The notes: generated from the sequence alone by a model not told the origin. A stretch of DNA of 64,000 nt from Phaeosaccion multiseriatum (GCA_965112735.1 OZ218958.1:434001-498000), one strand, 5' to 3'. Positions 44,506 through 55,895 are shown, counted from the stretch's first letter. Numbers and translations are program-made.

Positions 44506-44869
44506 GTGAGTACAAATTGTACATTGACGAAGACTTTACAGACAGGGGTGTGTGACGACTGCCCAGGCGTCTGCGTGGTCAGCAAAGAGAGGGGTGAACG
44601 CCCACTCAGATGGGCGAAAGCTCTTCGCTTTCCTCACCTCCCCTCGCCTCCGTTAGCCTGGGCGTTGATGGAGGAGTGCCGGTGCAGCAGCAGCGGGAGG
44701 AGGACGTTGGTGGCGCATCTGCCAGTGAGAGGAAACGGCGGCAGCGACGGCAGAGGCAGTCTGTGAGGCAGGTTGAAGAGTACTATCAATTTGGCACTGG
44801 GGCGTGGGGCGACCTCGGTTTGGCAAGCCCAAGAGCCTTCCGCGCCTGGCTCGCGCAATAGGGTCTAGT

Positions 44870-45546
44870 CTTACGCGGGAGAGCGGGTGCGAGAAGTTTG
44901 AGCCAGCTTTTGGCTTAGAGGCGGGAGAGCCAGAGGCTGCAGAGGGACCGGCGGCAGGAGATTCGGAAGCAGCGTTGGAAGCAGCGTCGGAAGCAGCGAG
45001 AGAAAGAGGACAAAGAATGGGTGGGGGGTGATGTTCATCCGCAGACCGAGCGGCAGCACCGGCAGCAGCAGGAGGAGGAGAGGCGTCGGGAGAAGAAGCG
45101 GCAGCGGAAGAGCAGCTTCCAGAGTGAACGTCACCCCGCACCCCTTTATTGTCCTCCTTCTCTCGCTGCTTCCGCCGCTTCTTCTGCACCTCTCACCACG
45201 CACACGAGCAGACACACGGAGTCTGCTGGTGATGTATTAAGTCGAAACAGTGCGTACATAGATGGAGACTTCCATCCCCAGGCAGCGACAGAGAAGGTGC
45301 TCAATAGAAGGCCTTTGCGTACCACACACACAGAGTCTGTGTACTAAGACAGAGATAATGTGTACGTAAATGGAGGCAGCGACAGAGAGCGTTCAATACA
45401 ACTTGGAGTCACGAGAAAATATCTGTAAAGCCCTCATTCCTTTATTTACATATGGACAGTCGTCTCCCTTCAAGAGAGCGAAAGTAAAGTCTAGCTATAA
45501 CCAATGTCTAAGTTCCCTGGCAGCGTCACATACGACAACAAACTCC
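44870..45546. other. Intergenic, type B 3' flank of FCP copy 2
   Basis: No gene seen. The last 170 bases (from about 45,380, with ACAGTCGTCTCCCTTCAAGAG at 45,457) recur before copies 4, 5 and 6 but not before copies 1 and 3. Confidence 0.65.
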
Positions 45547-46200
45547 TTAGTTCCATGTGTAGGCCTGTCCGAGGATGTCGTTGATGATGTAGGGGCGTCC
45601 GTTGAGCTGCTCGTGGACCATGAGGGCGAGGATGCCCATCTGCGCGGCGCGGCCGTTGTTGAGCTCGATGGAGCGCTTGCGGCTCTGGGTCTCCTCGTCC
45701 CACGATGCCCAGGTGGAGTTCTCTCCGAACCTGTTCATGTCACCGGGGGTGGAGCCCTCCACCTGCTGCATGACGGCCAGCTCGAGGATGCCGATGAAGG
45801 CAACCAGCTGGGCAATGCCGGCGGCGGGGATCTTAGAGAAGGCTGCCAGGCCGTTGGGCACGTCCGTGAACTTAATGTTCTCGGAGATGGACAGGTATCC
45901 GGGCAGGCGCACGTTCTGCTGCACAAGGTGACCAGCGATGGCAAGCATGGAGATGCGTCCGTGCTTCACCTCGACGTATCGGAGTCGGTCGAATCGCTCC
46001 TGGTCGGCGTCGTTCAGGAGTCCGAGGGGGTCGAAGAATCCGAGAGGGGCCTGTGCTCCCTCAGCGTCCTCGAAGGCCATCTTCATGCTGCTGGAGCTCT
46101 TGGGGGCCTTGGCAACCGCGCTGCCGGTGAAGGCGGTGGGTGCCACGAAGGCGGAGGCGCACCCGAGGGTGGCCATGGCGGCGATGCAGGCGGTCTTCAT
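45547..46200 (-). CDS. Fucoxanthin-chlorophyll-type light-harvesting protein, copy 2
   Basis: 217 aa, identical in protein sequence to copy 1: signal peptide with ASAF, transit stretch, three LHC helices with VKHGR and ELNNGR motifs. A few silent differences, for example GGGATT/CGGATT-type changes near 46,042 and the Ala codon near 45,821. Intron 46202..46367 precedes the start. The 3' flank is of type B. The promoter has the GACGTCA site but has lost the CCAAT box by a small deletion. Confidence 0.95.
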   Translation of the reverse strand: MKTACIAAMATLGCASAFVAPTAFTGSAVAKAPKSSSSMKMAFEDAEGAQAPLGFFDPLGLLNDADQERFDRLRYVEVKHGRISMLAIAGHLVQQNVRLPGYLSISENIKFTDVPNGLAAFSKIPAAGIAQLVAFIGILELAVMQQVEGSTPGDMNRFGENSTWASWDEETQSRKRSIELNNGRAAQMGILALMVHEQLNGRPYIINDILGQAYTWN

Positions 46201-46453
46201 GCTGCGGAGAGAAGAGAAGAAAGGGGTAGGGTGGGGAAACGGGAGGACGGGGTGAGAAGGGGAATGCAAATCGCTTGACAAAATAAAAGACCACTTGATC
46301 CCTCTTCCTCGCTGCTCGCCTTCCTCCCTGCCTCCCCTCCCCCTCTTCCCTGCACTGCAGCACTCACTTGATGGTGGTAAAGATGTCTTAAAAAGAAGAG
46401 AGGAGGAGATGTGGATTTGATTGTGTTTACTGGTTTGGTTTTCCCTCGCTCGC

Positions 46454-46460
46454 GACGTCA
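46454..46460 (-). promoter_or_regulatory. GACGTCA site, FCP copy 2
   Basis: Palindromic GACGTCA in the same CGCGACGTCAA context as the other copies. The nearby CCAAT is absent here: ACTGGTTTGG replaces the TTCCCATTGG of other copies. Confidence 0.6.
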
Positions 46461-46741
46461 AGCCCTGGTCAACCAACGGGGATTTCGCTCAAGCGCCGGA
46501 AACCCGCCCCGAAGACAGGAAACTGGCACTTTTTTCCCTTCTCCTCCTCTTTGGTGTCTTGTTGTCTTGTACAAGGCCAGGATGGTGGGGAAAGGGCGGG
46601 GTCTTGCCTCCCCACATGTGCAGTACCATCTCTTCTCTTGCCTCTCCCCTCCCATCTCTCGCTCGCCCTTCCTTTCTTCTGCCGTCTCGACGCAATGGAT
46701 TGAGAACGAGGAGGGGGAGAACAAGAACAGATTTTTAAAGG

Positions 46742-48057
46742 GCGCAAGAGGTAAGCGTAGCGAGAGGCCGTCTATTGGTCGCGATTCGTCGTCCATTGTT
46801 TGCAGGCTGGGGCACTGCTCTGGTTAGTGCTGCCACCGCTTGGTACCGTCCTACGTGCTGCCGCTGCCGCGTGCGGTTGCAGCCTGCCGGTGTACCGCTC
46901 AACATCTTCTCCCGTCCTCGCTGGCTGCGCAGATGCCAACGCTACGCTGCAGTACCTTCACCATCTTGTCTTTTGTGCTTCCTTCTGACGTGCATTTACA
47001 CTCGCGCGCTTCTTTGTTATTGGTTGAAGGCCTAACCCTCCCCTCCGGCTCTTCATGGGCTTGTTTACTTTTTGGCCCCTTCTGCTGCTTTTGTCGGCCT
47101 TCACCAGATGTTTGCCACGGGGAGAGTAGATGGAGGAGAAGAGCGTAGGAGGAGAGACAAACGGAATGGAGAAGCTCAGGTACGCAGCCATCTCGCCCCC
47201 CCTCTCCCTCCTCATTGCTTCTCCTCTGCGTCCCCTCTCTGTTCTCTCTTTCTTTCTTCCCCTCCGGCCTCCTTGTTCCTTCTTCCCTGCCGCCCTACCT
47301 CCTTTCCTCTCCCTCGCCTTCCAACCCCTTTCCTCCCCTCTGCTTCACCTTCCGACCTCCTTCTCTCTCTCACTCTCCCTGGTCTCATCCTGCTTTCCCC
47401 TCCTTCTCTTCGTCTTACCGCCTGACCTCCTTCTCCCTTCTCTTCTCATTGCCTCTCGACCTCCTTCCCCCCTCTCGTTGCCGCCCGGCATCCTTACTGC
47501 TCTTCGCATTCCCTCCCGACCTCCTTCTCCTCCTTTGTCTTCTCTCCCTCTTCCTTTTTTTTATTTTTTCCTATTCCCTTGCCTCCTTCCCTCCCTCTCC
47601 CTTGCCTTCTCCCTCCCTCTTTCCTTTTCTTCTCCTTCTCTCTTGCCTCCTTTCTTCTATTGTCCTTGCGTTCTGACCCCCCCCCCCCCCTCCCTTGCTA
47701 CCCTCGCTCCTCCTCCCTAACCCTTGCCTCCTCCTCCCCCACCTCCTCCGTTGTCTTCGGACCTCCTGTTCGTTCTGCCATCCGATTGGCATGGTACTGC
47801 ATTCATTCGGATCTGATACACTGAAACTGGTGCTTGTGACAGGCCCTCTACAGGGATCTCGCCCTCTGTGGGGATCTCTAAAGGATGAGCAGGAGGCCCT
47901 GCTTGCTCTCTTTTCTTAGCTTGGCTTCACCTGCCTGCCCCAGCGTGCTTCATTGGAGTGGACATATGAAGCGCCCTGCCGCTGTACTTGGTGTTTTGCG
48001 ACGTGCATGTGAGTACGTGTAGAGTCCCTCTGATTCATACCTACGATGCTCTGCTGC

Positions 48058-48088
<31 letters not shown>

Positions 48089-48480
48089 TCTTCTTGCCGT
48101 GGCTCTGCTCCATTAAAGAGGCCTCTTCACGCTCTTGTATCGAGAAGGAGAGCAGCAGGGACAGCACGCAATGGGCACGCCAAAGTCTGCCCCCAGATGA
48201 CCTAATTCTTCAATTCTGCCCCCCCCCCCCCCCGTGCGGTCTGGCTTCTGCTGTCTGGCCTCTGACCGTGTCCTGTTGTTGCCGCTTTCGTTCATCAGCA
48301 AAGCGCACTCGCGGTCCAGTGCAGAAGCAGCAGTTTCCTTGATGATCATCAGTAGCAAGGGCAGCAGCAGGGGCACCGCCGGCCGACCCATGGAGTGCCA
48401 TCTGCTTCGAGGCTCGGAAAAGGCTGTTGTAGAGGCTTCAGCTGCTGCAGCAGGGCCGACACACCGGCAGGTGGGCCTCT
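46742..48480 (+). pseudogene. Companion gene Q, repeat 2, 5' part decayed
   Basis: Matches 42,092-43,190. The start codon is gone (AAAGGGCGCAAGAG instead of AAATGGCCCAAGAG); the GCAAGAG|GTAAGCG donor and the following GCTGGGGCACTGCTCTGG exon persist. The exon after GTGACAG (47,844 on) has a TAA within 12 codons and a shifted frame. Homology ends at about 48,455. An intronic (CTG)n run is at 48,047-48,085. Confidence 0.55.
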
Positions 48481-48499
48481 CCACGAGCTGACTCTGGCC

Positions 48500-49241
48500 A
48501 GTCTTCCGCTCCCAGGGCACCACAACACGCACATCTACCGGTGGGTGGATAGGCGCACCAAGATGGGGTGGGCTAGAGTGGGGGTGGGAAAGGGGATGGA
48601 GTCATTTCGGGGGGCGTGGAACGATCTCAAGGTCACGGTGCTTCAACCGGGAAAGGAGAGTGGAGGTCACGAGGTGAAGGTGATGCTGGCAGACAACGGC
48701 ACGGAGTTGATCATGCCCAAGGGGACCAAAGTCAAGCTCAACGCAGAGGGCATCAGGACGACACTCACGGACCCTGAGTGTCAGGCGCAGAACGGCTTAA
48801 ATGAGACGCGCCATCCGTTTCAGCACTGTATGGCGCGCCTCATGTAAGCCGTTCTGAATGCCGTTCTGCGCCTGACACTCAGGGTCCGTGAGCGTCGTCC
48901 TGATGGGAGCCAAGGAGCACAACTGGGGAGCTCATCCGGAGCTGGGACGAGGAGCACCACGCAGCACTCGCTGACATGCCGTCTCTTCCCTACTCGGCCC
49001 ACTGTTCCTGATGCCAGGCCTGAGAGAGAGCGAGGTACCGATACCGCGCACTCTGGCCCAGGCACAAGCGGGAGAGTACGCAGAGGAATGGGCAGAGCAG
49101 TACTGGGCGGAGCTAAACGCATTCGTATGGGAGGAGGTAGACTCTGAGGAGGGCATGAATGTGCTGCAGGCCGTCATGCTCTTCAGAGCCAAGGTGACAG
49201 GGGGGATAGTGGACAGGCTCAAGTGTCGAATTCCATCGTAA
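48500..49241 (+). other. Foreign coding-like segment in repeat 2
   Basis: Replaces the (CACT)n array and last Q exons found in the other repeats. After an acceptor CCGCTCCCAG at about 48,517 a plus frame reads HHNTHIYRWVDRRTKMGWAR and continues for about 100 codons (KVTVLQPGKESGG, MLADNGTELIMPKGTKVKLN) to 48,847. A second frame after GATGCCAG (49,018-49,241) reads EYAEEWAEQYWAELNAFVWE and ends IVDRLKCRIPS. Both look like genuine exons by composition, but I do not recognise the family. Likely a gene fragment inserted or exchanged here. Confidence 0.4.
48751..48905. repeat. Long inverted repeat (hairpin)
   Basis: Left arm 48,751-48,814 and right arm 48,830-48,905 are complementary over about 64 bases with very few mismatches; the right arm has a 12-base insertion that repeats CCGTTCTG. 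The loop is 15 bases. The left arm lies in the coding-like frame; the right arm contains its stop codon. Confidence 0.85.
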
Positions 49242-50090
49242 CAAGAGGTGCACAAGAAGTGTCGGAAGCAGCGAGAGAAGGAGGAAACAAGGGGTGCGGG
49301 GTGATTTTCATCCGCAGACCGTACTAAGATCAAAACAGTGTGTACATAGATGGAGACTGCGTCCAAAGATGACCTTCGCTCAAAAGAGACACGCGAGAGT
49401 ACTTGTAAAAGCCCTCACTCCTTTACTTACGTAAGAGCTCACTCACCTCCGAGACACCTTAAAGGCGATTGGCGTAGTGCAGTGTCACTAATGTTACCAA
49501 AGATTCGGAGGGTCTTGTTGCATTCGCCTTACCCATCCTTACCTGGGACGCGTAACCAACAACACCCGGCGATAGATGCACTTTAAGGGGGGGTGAGGGC
49601 CCTCTGGGCTGCAAGTCACCCTTATGTAAGACCCGCATGGCCCTTACGTACGGAACAGGAGTTTCAGTTTGTTTGGCCTCCACACGCTGCAGGGCAGGTT
49701 GCGCTTGTTCAACCTCACTATGTTCAACCTCGCTAAAACAAGGGCAACACGACACGCATGTTCAACCTCGCTAAAACAGTTTGGGGTGGTTAGTATCCCT
49801 AAAGGGGGTGCCTTTGGAGGTGAGTGCCTCTCATGGTGAAAGCTACATTTGTGTATTTAAAATTGTACATAGGACCGCTTCGTACAGGCGATAAACGCCG
49901 TCACTCTACTCGCAAAAGAAGGGGGTGCCTCACTGACTTCGTTCTGGGGGGTGTTTCGTGGTGACTCAAAATACGGCAGATGTTGATCCCAAGAAACTTA
50001 GTGCTGAGAGCGGCTCTACTGCCACACTCCGCGATTATAGACGAAAGCCAGGAGCTCCTCCCCCTTCCGGTCAAGGGATTTGGTAGCTGC
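49242..50090. other. Intergenic, type A 3' flank of FCP copy 3
   Basis: No gene seen. From about 49,846 it duplicates 40,600-40,849. A TGTTCAACCTCGCTAAAACA motif occurs twice (about 49,720-49,780). Confidence 0.65.
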
Positions 50091-50744
50091 TTAGTTCCAT
50101 GTGTAGGCCTGTCCGAGGATGTCGTTGATGATGTAGGGGCGTCCGTTGAGCTGCTCGTGGACCATGAGGGCGAGGATGCCCATCTGCGCGGCGCGGCCGT
50201 TGTTGAGCTCGATGGAGCGCTTGCGGCTCTGGGTCTCCTCGTCCCACGATGCCCAGGTGGAGTTCTCTCCGAACCTGTTCATGTCACCGGGGGTGGAGCC
50301 CTCCACCTGCTGCATGACGGCCAGCTCGAGGATGCCGATGAAGGCAACCAGCTGGGCAATGCCGGCGGCGGGGATCTTAGAGAAGGCTGCCAGGCCGTTG
50401 GGCACGTCCGTGAACTTAATGTTCTCGGAGATGGACAGGTATCCGGGCAGGCGCACGTTCTGCTGCACAAGGTGACCAGCGATGGCAAGCATGGAGATGC
50501 GTCCGTGCTTCACCTCGACGTATCGGAGTCGGTCGAATCGCTCCTGGTCGGCGTCGTTCAGGAGTCCGAGGGGGTCGAAGAATCCCAGAGGGGCTTGTGC
50601 TCCCTCAGCGTCCTCGAAGGCCATCTTCATGCTGCTGGAGCTCTTGGGGGCCTTGGCAACCGCGCTGCCGGTGAAGGCGGTGGGTGCCACGAAGGCGGAG
50701 GCGCACCCGAGGGTGGCCATGGCGGCGATGCAGGCGGTCTTCAT
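50091..50744 (-). CDS. Fucoxanthin-chlorophyll-type light-harvesting protein, copy 3
   Basis: 217 aa, protein identical to copies 1, 2, 4 and 5. Intron 50746..50912 ends one base before the ATG. The 3' flank is type A, shared only with copy 1; the upstream flank resembles copies 2 and 4. GACGTCA and CCAAT are both present upstream. Confidence 0.95.
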   Translation of the reverse strand: MKTACIAAMATLGCASAFVAPTAFTGSAVAKAPKSSSSMKMAFEDAEGAQAPLGFFDPLGLLNDADQERFDRLRYVEVKHGRISMLAIAGHLVQQNVRLPGYLSISENIKFTDVPNGLAAFSKIPAAGIAQLVAFIGILELAVMQQVEGSTPGDMNRFGENSTWASWDEETQSRKRSIELNNGRAAQMGILALMVHEQLNGRPYIINDILGQAYTWN

Positions 50745-50984
50745 GCTGCGGAGAGAAGAGAAGAAAGGGGTAGGGTGGGAAAACGGGAGGACGGGGTGAG
50801 AAGGGGAATGCAAATCGCTTGACAAAAATAATAGACCACTTGATCCTTCTTCCTCGCTGCTCGCCTTCCTCCCTGCCTCCCCTCCCCCTCTTCCCTGCAC
50901 TGCAGCACTCACTTGATGGTGGTAAAGATGTCTTAAAAAGAAAGAGAGGAGGAGATGTGGATTTGGTTGTGGTTAGTGGTTCCC

Positions 50985-51010
50985 ATTGGTTTGGTTCCCT
51001 CGCGACGTCA
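50985..51010 (-). promoter_or_regulatory. CCAAT box and GACGTCA site, FCP copy 3
   Basis: Minus-strand CCAAT at 50,985-50,989 and GACGTCA at 51,004-51,010, with the same spacing as copy 4. Confidence 0.6.
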
Positions 51011-51280
51011 AGCCCTGGTCAACCAACTCGGGATATCGCTCAAGCGCCGGAAACCCGCCCCGAAGTGACAGGAAACTGGCACTGTTTTCGCTTCGCAACA
51101 GGTCTTGTACAAGGCCAGGATGGTGGGGAAAGGGCGGGGTCTTGGCCTCCCCACATGTATAGTACCATCTCTTCTCTTGCCTCTCCCCTCCCATCTCTCA
51201 CTCGCCCTTCCTTTCTTCTGCCGTCTCGACGCAATGGATTGAGAACGAGGAGGGGGAGAACAAGAACAGATTTTTAAAGG

Positions 51281-52651
51281 GCGCAAGAGGTAAGCGTAGC
51301 GAGAGGCCGTCTATTGGTCGCGATTCGTCGTCCATTGTTTGCAGGCTGGGGCACTGCTCTGGTTAGTGCTGCCACCGCTTGGTACCGTCCTACGTGCTGC
51401 CGCTGCCGCGTGCGGTTGCAGCCTGCCGGTGTACCGCTCAACATCTTCTCCCGTCCTCGCTGGCTGCGCAGATGCCAACGCTACGCTGCAGTACCTTCAG
51501 CGACTTGTCTTTTGTGCTTCCTTCTGACGTGCATTTAACACTCGCGCGCGCTTCTTTGTTATTGGCTGAAGGGCTAACCCTCCCTTGCTGCTCTTCATGG
51601 GTTTTTTGCCTCTTATTCCTCTCTTCTGCTGCTCTTCCCTGTTTGTGTCGGCCTTCACCAGATCTTTTCCACGGGGGAGAGTAGATGGAGGGGAAGAGCG
51701 TAGGAGGAGAGACAAACGGAATGGAGAAGCTCAGGTACGCAGCCATCTCGCCCCCCCTCTCCCTCCTCGTTGATTCTCCTCTGCCTCCCCTCTCTGTTGT
51801 CCCTTCCGCTCCGGCCTCCTTGTTCCTTCTCCCCTGCCACCCTACCTCCTTCCCTCTCCCTCGCCTTTCAACACCTTTCCTCCCCTCTGCTTCACCTTCC
51901 GACCTCCTTCTCCCTTCTCTTCACCTCCCGACCTTCTCTCTCTCACTCTCCCTGGTCTCATCCTGCTTTCCCCTCCTTCTCTTCGTCTTACCGCCTGACC
52001 TCCTTCTCCCTTCTCTTCTCATTGCCTCTCGACCTCCTTCCCCCCTCTCGTTGCCGCCCGACATCCTTACTGCTCTTCCCATTCCCTCCCGACCTCCTTC
52101 TCCTCCTCCTTCGCCTCTCTCTCCGCTCCGCTTTTTGTCTTCTCTCCCTCTTCCCTCTCCATCTTCATCTCCTATTCCCTTGCCTCCTTCGCTCCCTCTC
52201 CCTTGCCTTCTCCCTCCCTCCCTCCTTCCTTTTCTTCTCCTTCTCTCTGGCCTCCTTTCTTCTATTGTCCTTGCGTTCTGATCCCCCCCCCCCCCTCCCT
52301 TGCTACCCTCGCTCCTCCTTCCTATCCCTTGCCTCCTCCCCCACCTCCTCCGTTGTCTTCGCACCTCCTGTTCGTTCTGCCATCCGATTGGCATGGTACT
52401 ACGTTCATTCGGATCTGATACACTGAAACTGGTGCTTGTGACAGGCCCTCTACAGGGATCTCGCCCTCTACGGGCATCTCCAAAGGATGAGCAGGAGGCC
52501 CTGCTTGCTCTCTTTTCTTAGCTTGGCTTCACCTGCCTGCCTCAGCGTGCTTCATTGGAGTGGACATATGAAGCGCCCTGCCGCTGTGCTTGGTGTCTTG
52601 CGACGTGCATGTGAGTACGTGTAGAGTCCCTCTGATTCATACCTACGATGC

Positions 52652-52696
<45 letters not shown>

Positions 52697-54178
52697 TTTT
52701 CTTGCCGTGGCTCTGCTCCATTAAAGAGGCCTCTTCACGCTCTTGTGTCGAGAAGGAGAGCAGCAGGGACAGCACGCGTCTTCCATCAGATGACCTAATT
52801 CTTCAATTCTGCCCGCCCCCCCCCCCCCCGTGCGGTCTGGCTTCTGCTGTCTGGCCTCTGACCATGTCCTGTTGTTGCCGCTTTCGTTCATCAGCAGAGC
52901 GCACTCGAGGTCCAGTGCAGAAGCAGCAGTTTCCTTGATGATCATCAGTAGCAAGGGCAGCAGCAGGGGCACCGCCGGCCGACCCATGGAGTGCCATCTT
53001 CTTCGAGGCTCGGAAAAGGCCGTTGTAGAGGCTTCAGCTTCTGCAGCAGGGCCGTACAGACCAGCAGCACCACTGCCTCCACAGAAGGAGAAGGGAGAAG
53101 AGTTTACACCAGCGCCGGCTCCAGTAGCAGCATGAGCTATAGTAGCAACAGCAACAGCGCCAGGAGCGACAGGGGCATCACTGGAGGGAGTAGGCGGGCA
53201 AGTGGGGTGGCGACTCCGCGGCAGCAGCCGCCGCAGTAGCGGCAAGATGGCGCTGGTATGCGGTGGGAAGCAACAGTAGAAACAGCGGTAGCAGCATTCA
53301 GCGCTAGTACCCAGGGGCCCAGGGGGGTGGGTGGATGGGTGAGCCCGTTGGAAGGAGCCGAAGGAGTAGGCGAGCCTTCCTGAAGCGCGGAGCAGCATTG
53401 TTGGAAAGCAGCTGCATCAGCTGTAGCGGGGCCGACTCTGCTGCCGCATCCTTCCGCTGTGGCAGCAGCTGGCACCAGCAACGCACGGTGTGGCTATCGG
53501 GCAAGTCTCTCACGCCCAGGGAGTCCGAGGTAAGGTCGGTACGTGACGGCGAAGGGTGGCACGCTCAATACCATTCGCTCATGCTGCAACTTGTCACCTT
53601 ATGCTCTCGCCTGCATCTCCTTTACCGTGCACCTCTCGCACGTCACTCACTTTCTCACTCACTCACGCACCGAGCCACCCACCCACTCACGCACCCTCTC
53701 GCTCACTCACCCAGTCACGTACTCACTTACTCACTTACTCACTTCACTCCCTCACTCCCTCACTCCCTCACTCACTCACTCAGTCACTCGCTCACCCCGT
53801 CTCATACTCACGCACCACTCACCCACTCATGCACTCACTCGCTCACTCACTCACTCACTCAACTCACTCACTCAACTCCTCCATCCTCACTCCAGTTCCC
53901 CCCTTTACGCGCACACTCATCCACTCAGGCGCTTGCTTGCTCACTCACTCCCTCTCCCACTCACAACTCCTACTCACTCACGCACTCACCTCCCCCCCCC
54001 CCTCACCATCTTATCCTCTTTGGCGACGCTCAGGGCACCTAGAAGGACGTCAAGTACCTGCGTGGGGTGATTCAAAGCATGGCCCAGTGCGAGCAGCCCA
54101 CGGGGGGGGGTTCCCCCGAGACCGCTCCGAGTGTCTAGGGAGGTGCCAGGCGGAGGCGTGCTTCAGCTACGAGCAATG
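51281..54178 (+). pseudogene. Companion gene Q, repeat 3, decayed
   Basis: Start codon lost (AAAGGGCGCAAGAG, donor at 51,290). The exon after GTGACAG (from 52,446) lacks one C found in repeat 1, shifting its frame. The last Q exon (from 54,034) reads GGC ACC TAG: a stop in codon 3 where repeat 1 has AAG; a further indel near 54,105 breaks the frame. The first Cys of CMAQC is Ser here. Confidence 0.6.
53636..53995. repeat. (CACT)n array, repeat 3
   Basis: Imperfect CACT tetranucleotides upstream of the decayed last Q exon, shorter than in repeat 1. Confidence 0.9.
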
Positions 54179-54179
54179 A

Positions 54180-54655
54180 CACAAGAGAGTGGAGAGATCC
54201 TGAGGGTCCTATTGCACAAGTTGCACACTGACGAGGATTTTACAGACAGGGGTGTGTTTACCACACACCCGAGCAGACACACGGAGTACAGAGAAAAAGA
54301 CAGTGTGTACATAGATGGGAGACTTTTATCCCCAGGCAGCGACAGAGAGGCTGTTCAATAGAAGACCCTTGCGTACCACACACACGAGCAAACACTAGGA
54401 GTCTGCTAAGGTAGAGACAGTGTGTACATAAATGGAGACTTTACCCCCGGGCAGCGACAGAGAGGGTGGAAAACGCACTAGTGTACTACTCAATACAAGA
54501 CCTCTGCTCAAAAGAGACACGAGAAATATCTGTAAAGCCCTCATTCCTTTATTTACATGTGGACAGTCGTCTCCCTTCAAGAGAGCGAAAGTAAAAAGTC
54601 TAGCTATAACCAATGTCTAAGTTCCCTGGCAGCGTCACAAACGACAACAAACTCC
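54180..54655. other. Intergenic, type B 3' flank of FCP copy 4
   Basis: No gene seen. Contains a duplicated GTGTGTACATA(G/A)ATGG-containing stretch (about 54,303 and 54,420), then the type B flank shared with copies 2, 5 and 6. Confidence 0.6.
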
Positions 54656-55309
54656 TTAGTTCCATGTGTAGGCCTGTCCGAGGATGTCGTTGATGATGTA
54701 GGGGCGTCCGTTAAGCTGCTCGTGGACCATGAGGGCGAGGATGCCCATCTGTGCGGCGCGGCCGTTGTTGAGCTCGATGGAGCGCTTGCGGCTCTGGGTC
54801 TCCTCGTCCCACGATGCCCAGGTGGAGTTCTCTCCGAACCTGTTCATGTCACCGGGGGTGGAGCCCTCCACCTGCTGCATGACGGCCAGCTCGAGGATGC
54901 CGATGAAGGCAACCAGCTGGGCAATGCCGGCGGCGGGGATCTTAGAGAAGGCTGCCAGGCCGTTGGGCACGTCCGTGAACTTAATGTTCTCGGAGATGGA
55001 CAGGTATCCGGGCAGGCGCACGTTCTGCTGCACAAGGTGACCAGCGATGGCAAGCATGGAGATGCGGCCGTGCTTCACCTCGACGTATCGGAGTCGGTCG
55101 AATCGCTCCTGGTCGGCGTCGTTCAGGAGTCCGAGGGGGTCGAAGAATCCCAGAGGGGCCTGTGCTCCCTCGGCGTCCTCGAAGGCCATCTTCATGCTGC
55201 TGGAGCTCTTGGGGGCCTTGGCAACCGCGCTGCCGGTGAAGGCGGTGGGTGCCACGAAGGCGGAGGCGCACCCGAGGGTGGCCATGGCGGCGATGCAGGC
55301 GGTCTTCAT
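54656..55309 (-). CDS. Fucoxanthin-chlorophyll-type light-harvesting protein, copy 4
   Basis: 217 aa, protein identical to the other copies. Silent changes include CTT for CTC-type Leu codon near 54,713 and CGG/CGT changes near 55,066. Intron 55311..55478 precedes the start. Type B 3' flank. Both promoter motifs present. Confidence 0.95.
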   Translation of the reverse strand: MKTACIAAMATLGCASAFVAPTAFTGSAVAKAPKSSSSMKMAFEDAEGAQAPLGFFDPLGLLNDADQERFDRLRYVEVKHGRISMLAIAGHLVQQNVRLPGYLSISENIKFTDVPNGLAAFSKIPAAGIAQLVAFIGILELAVMQQVEGSTPGDMNRFGENSTWASWDEETQSRKRSIELNNGRAAQMGILALMVHEQLNGRPYIINDILGQAYTWN

Positions 55310-55545
55310 GCTGCGGAGAGAAGAGAAGAAAGGGGTAGGGTGGGAAAACGGGAGGACTGGGTGAGAAAGGGGGATGCAAATCGCTTGACAAAATAAAAGA
55401 CCACTTGATCCTTCTTCCTCGCTGCTCGCCCTTCCTCCCTGCCGCCCCTCCCCCTCTTCCCTGCACTGCAGCACTCACTTGATGGTGGTAAAGATGTCTT
55501 AAAAAGAAAGAGAGGAGGTGGATTTGATTGTGGTTAGTGGTTCCC

Positions 55546-55571
55546 ATTGGTTTGGTTCCCTCGCGACGTCA
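55546..55571 (-). promoter_or_regulatory. CCAAT box and GACGTCA site, FCP copy 4
   Basis: CCAAT at 55,546-55,550 and GACGTCA at 55,565-55,571 on the minus strand. Confidence 0.6.
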
Positions 55572-55895
55572 AGCCCTGGTCAACCAACTCGGGATATCGC
55601 TCAAGCGCCGGAAACCCGCCCCGAAGTGACAGGAAACTGGCACTGTTTTCGCTTCGCAACAGGTCTTATACAAGGCCAGGATGGTGGGGAAAGGGCGGGG
55701 TCTTGGCCTCCCCACATGTATAGTACCATCTCTTCTCTTGCCTCTCCCCTCCCATCTCTCACTCGCCCTTCCTTTCTCCTGCCGTCTCGACGCAATGGAT
55801 TGAGAACGAGGAGGGGGAGCAAGTAGAAGGAGGGACGGACAAGTCGGCACGGGGCGAGGCAGCGGGAGCTAGAGGCTTCGAAGAGGATTCTTTCA

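Noticed and set aside
44870-45240. Ser/Ala/Gln-rich frames on both strands between Q and FCP copy 2
   Set aside because: Low-complexity GCAGC repeats; no conserved equivalent in other repeats.
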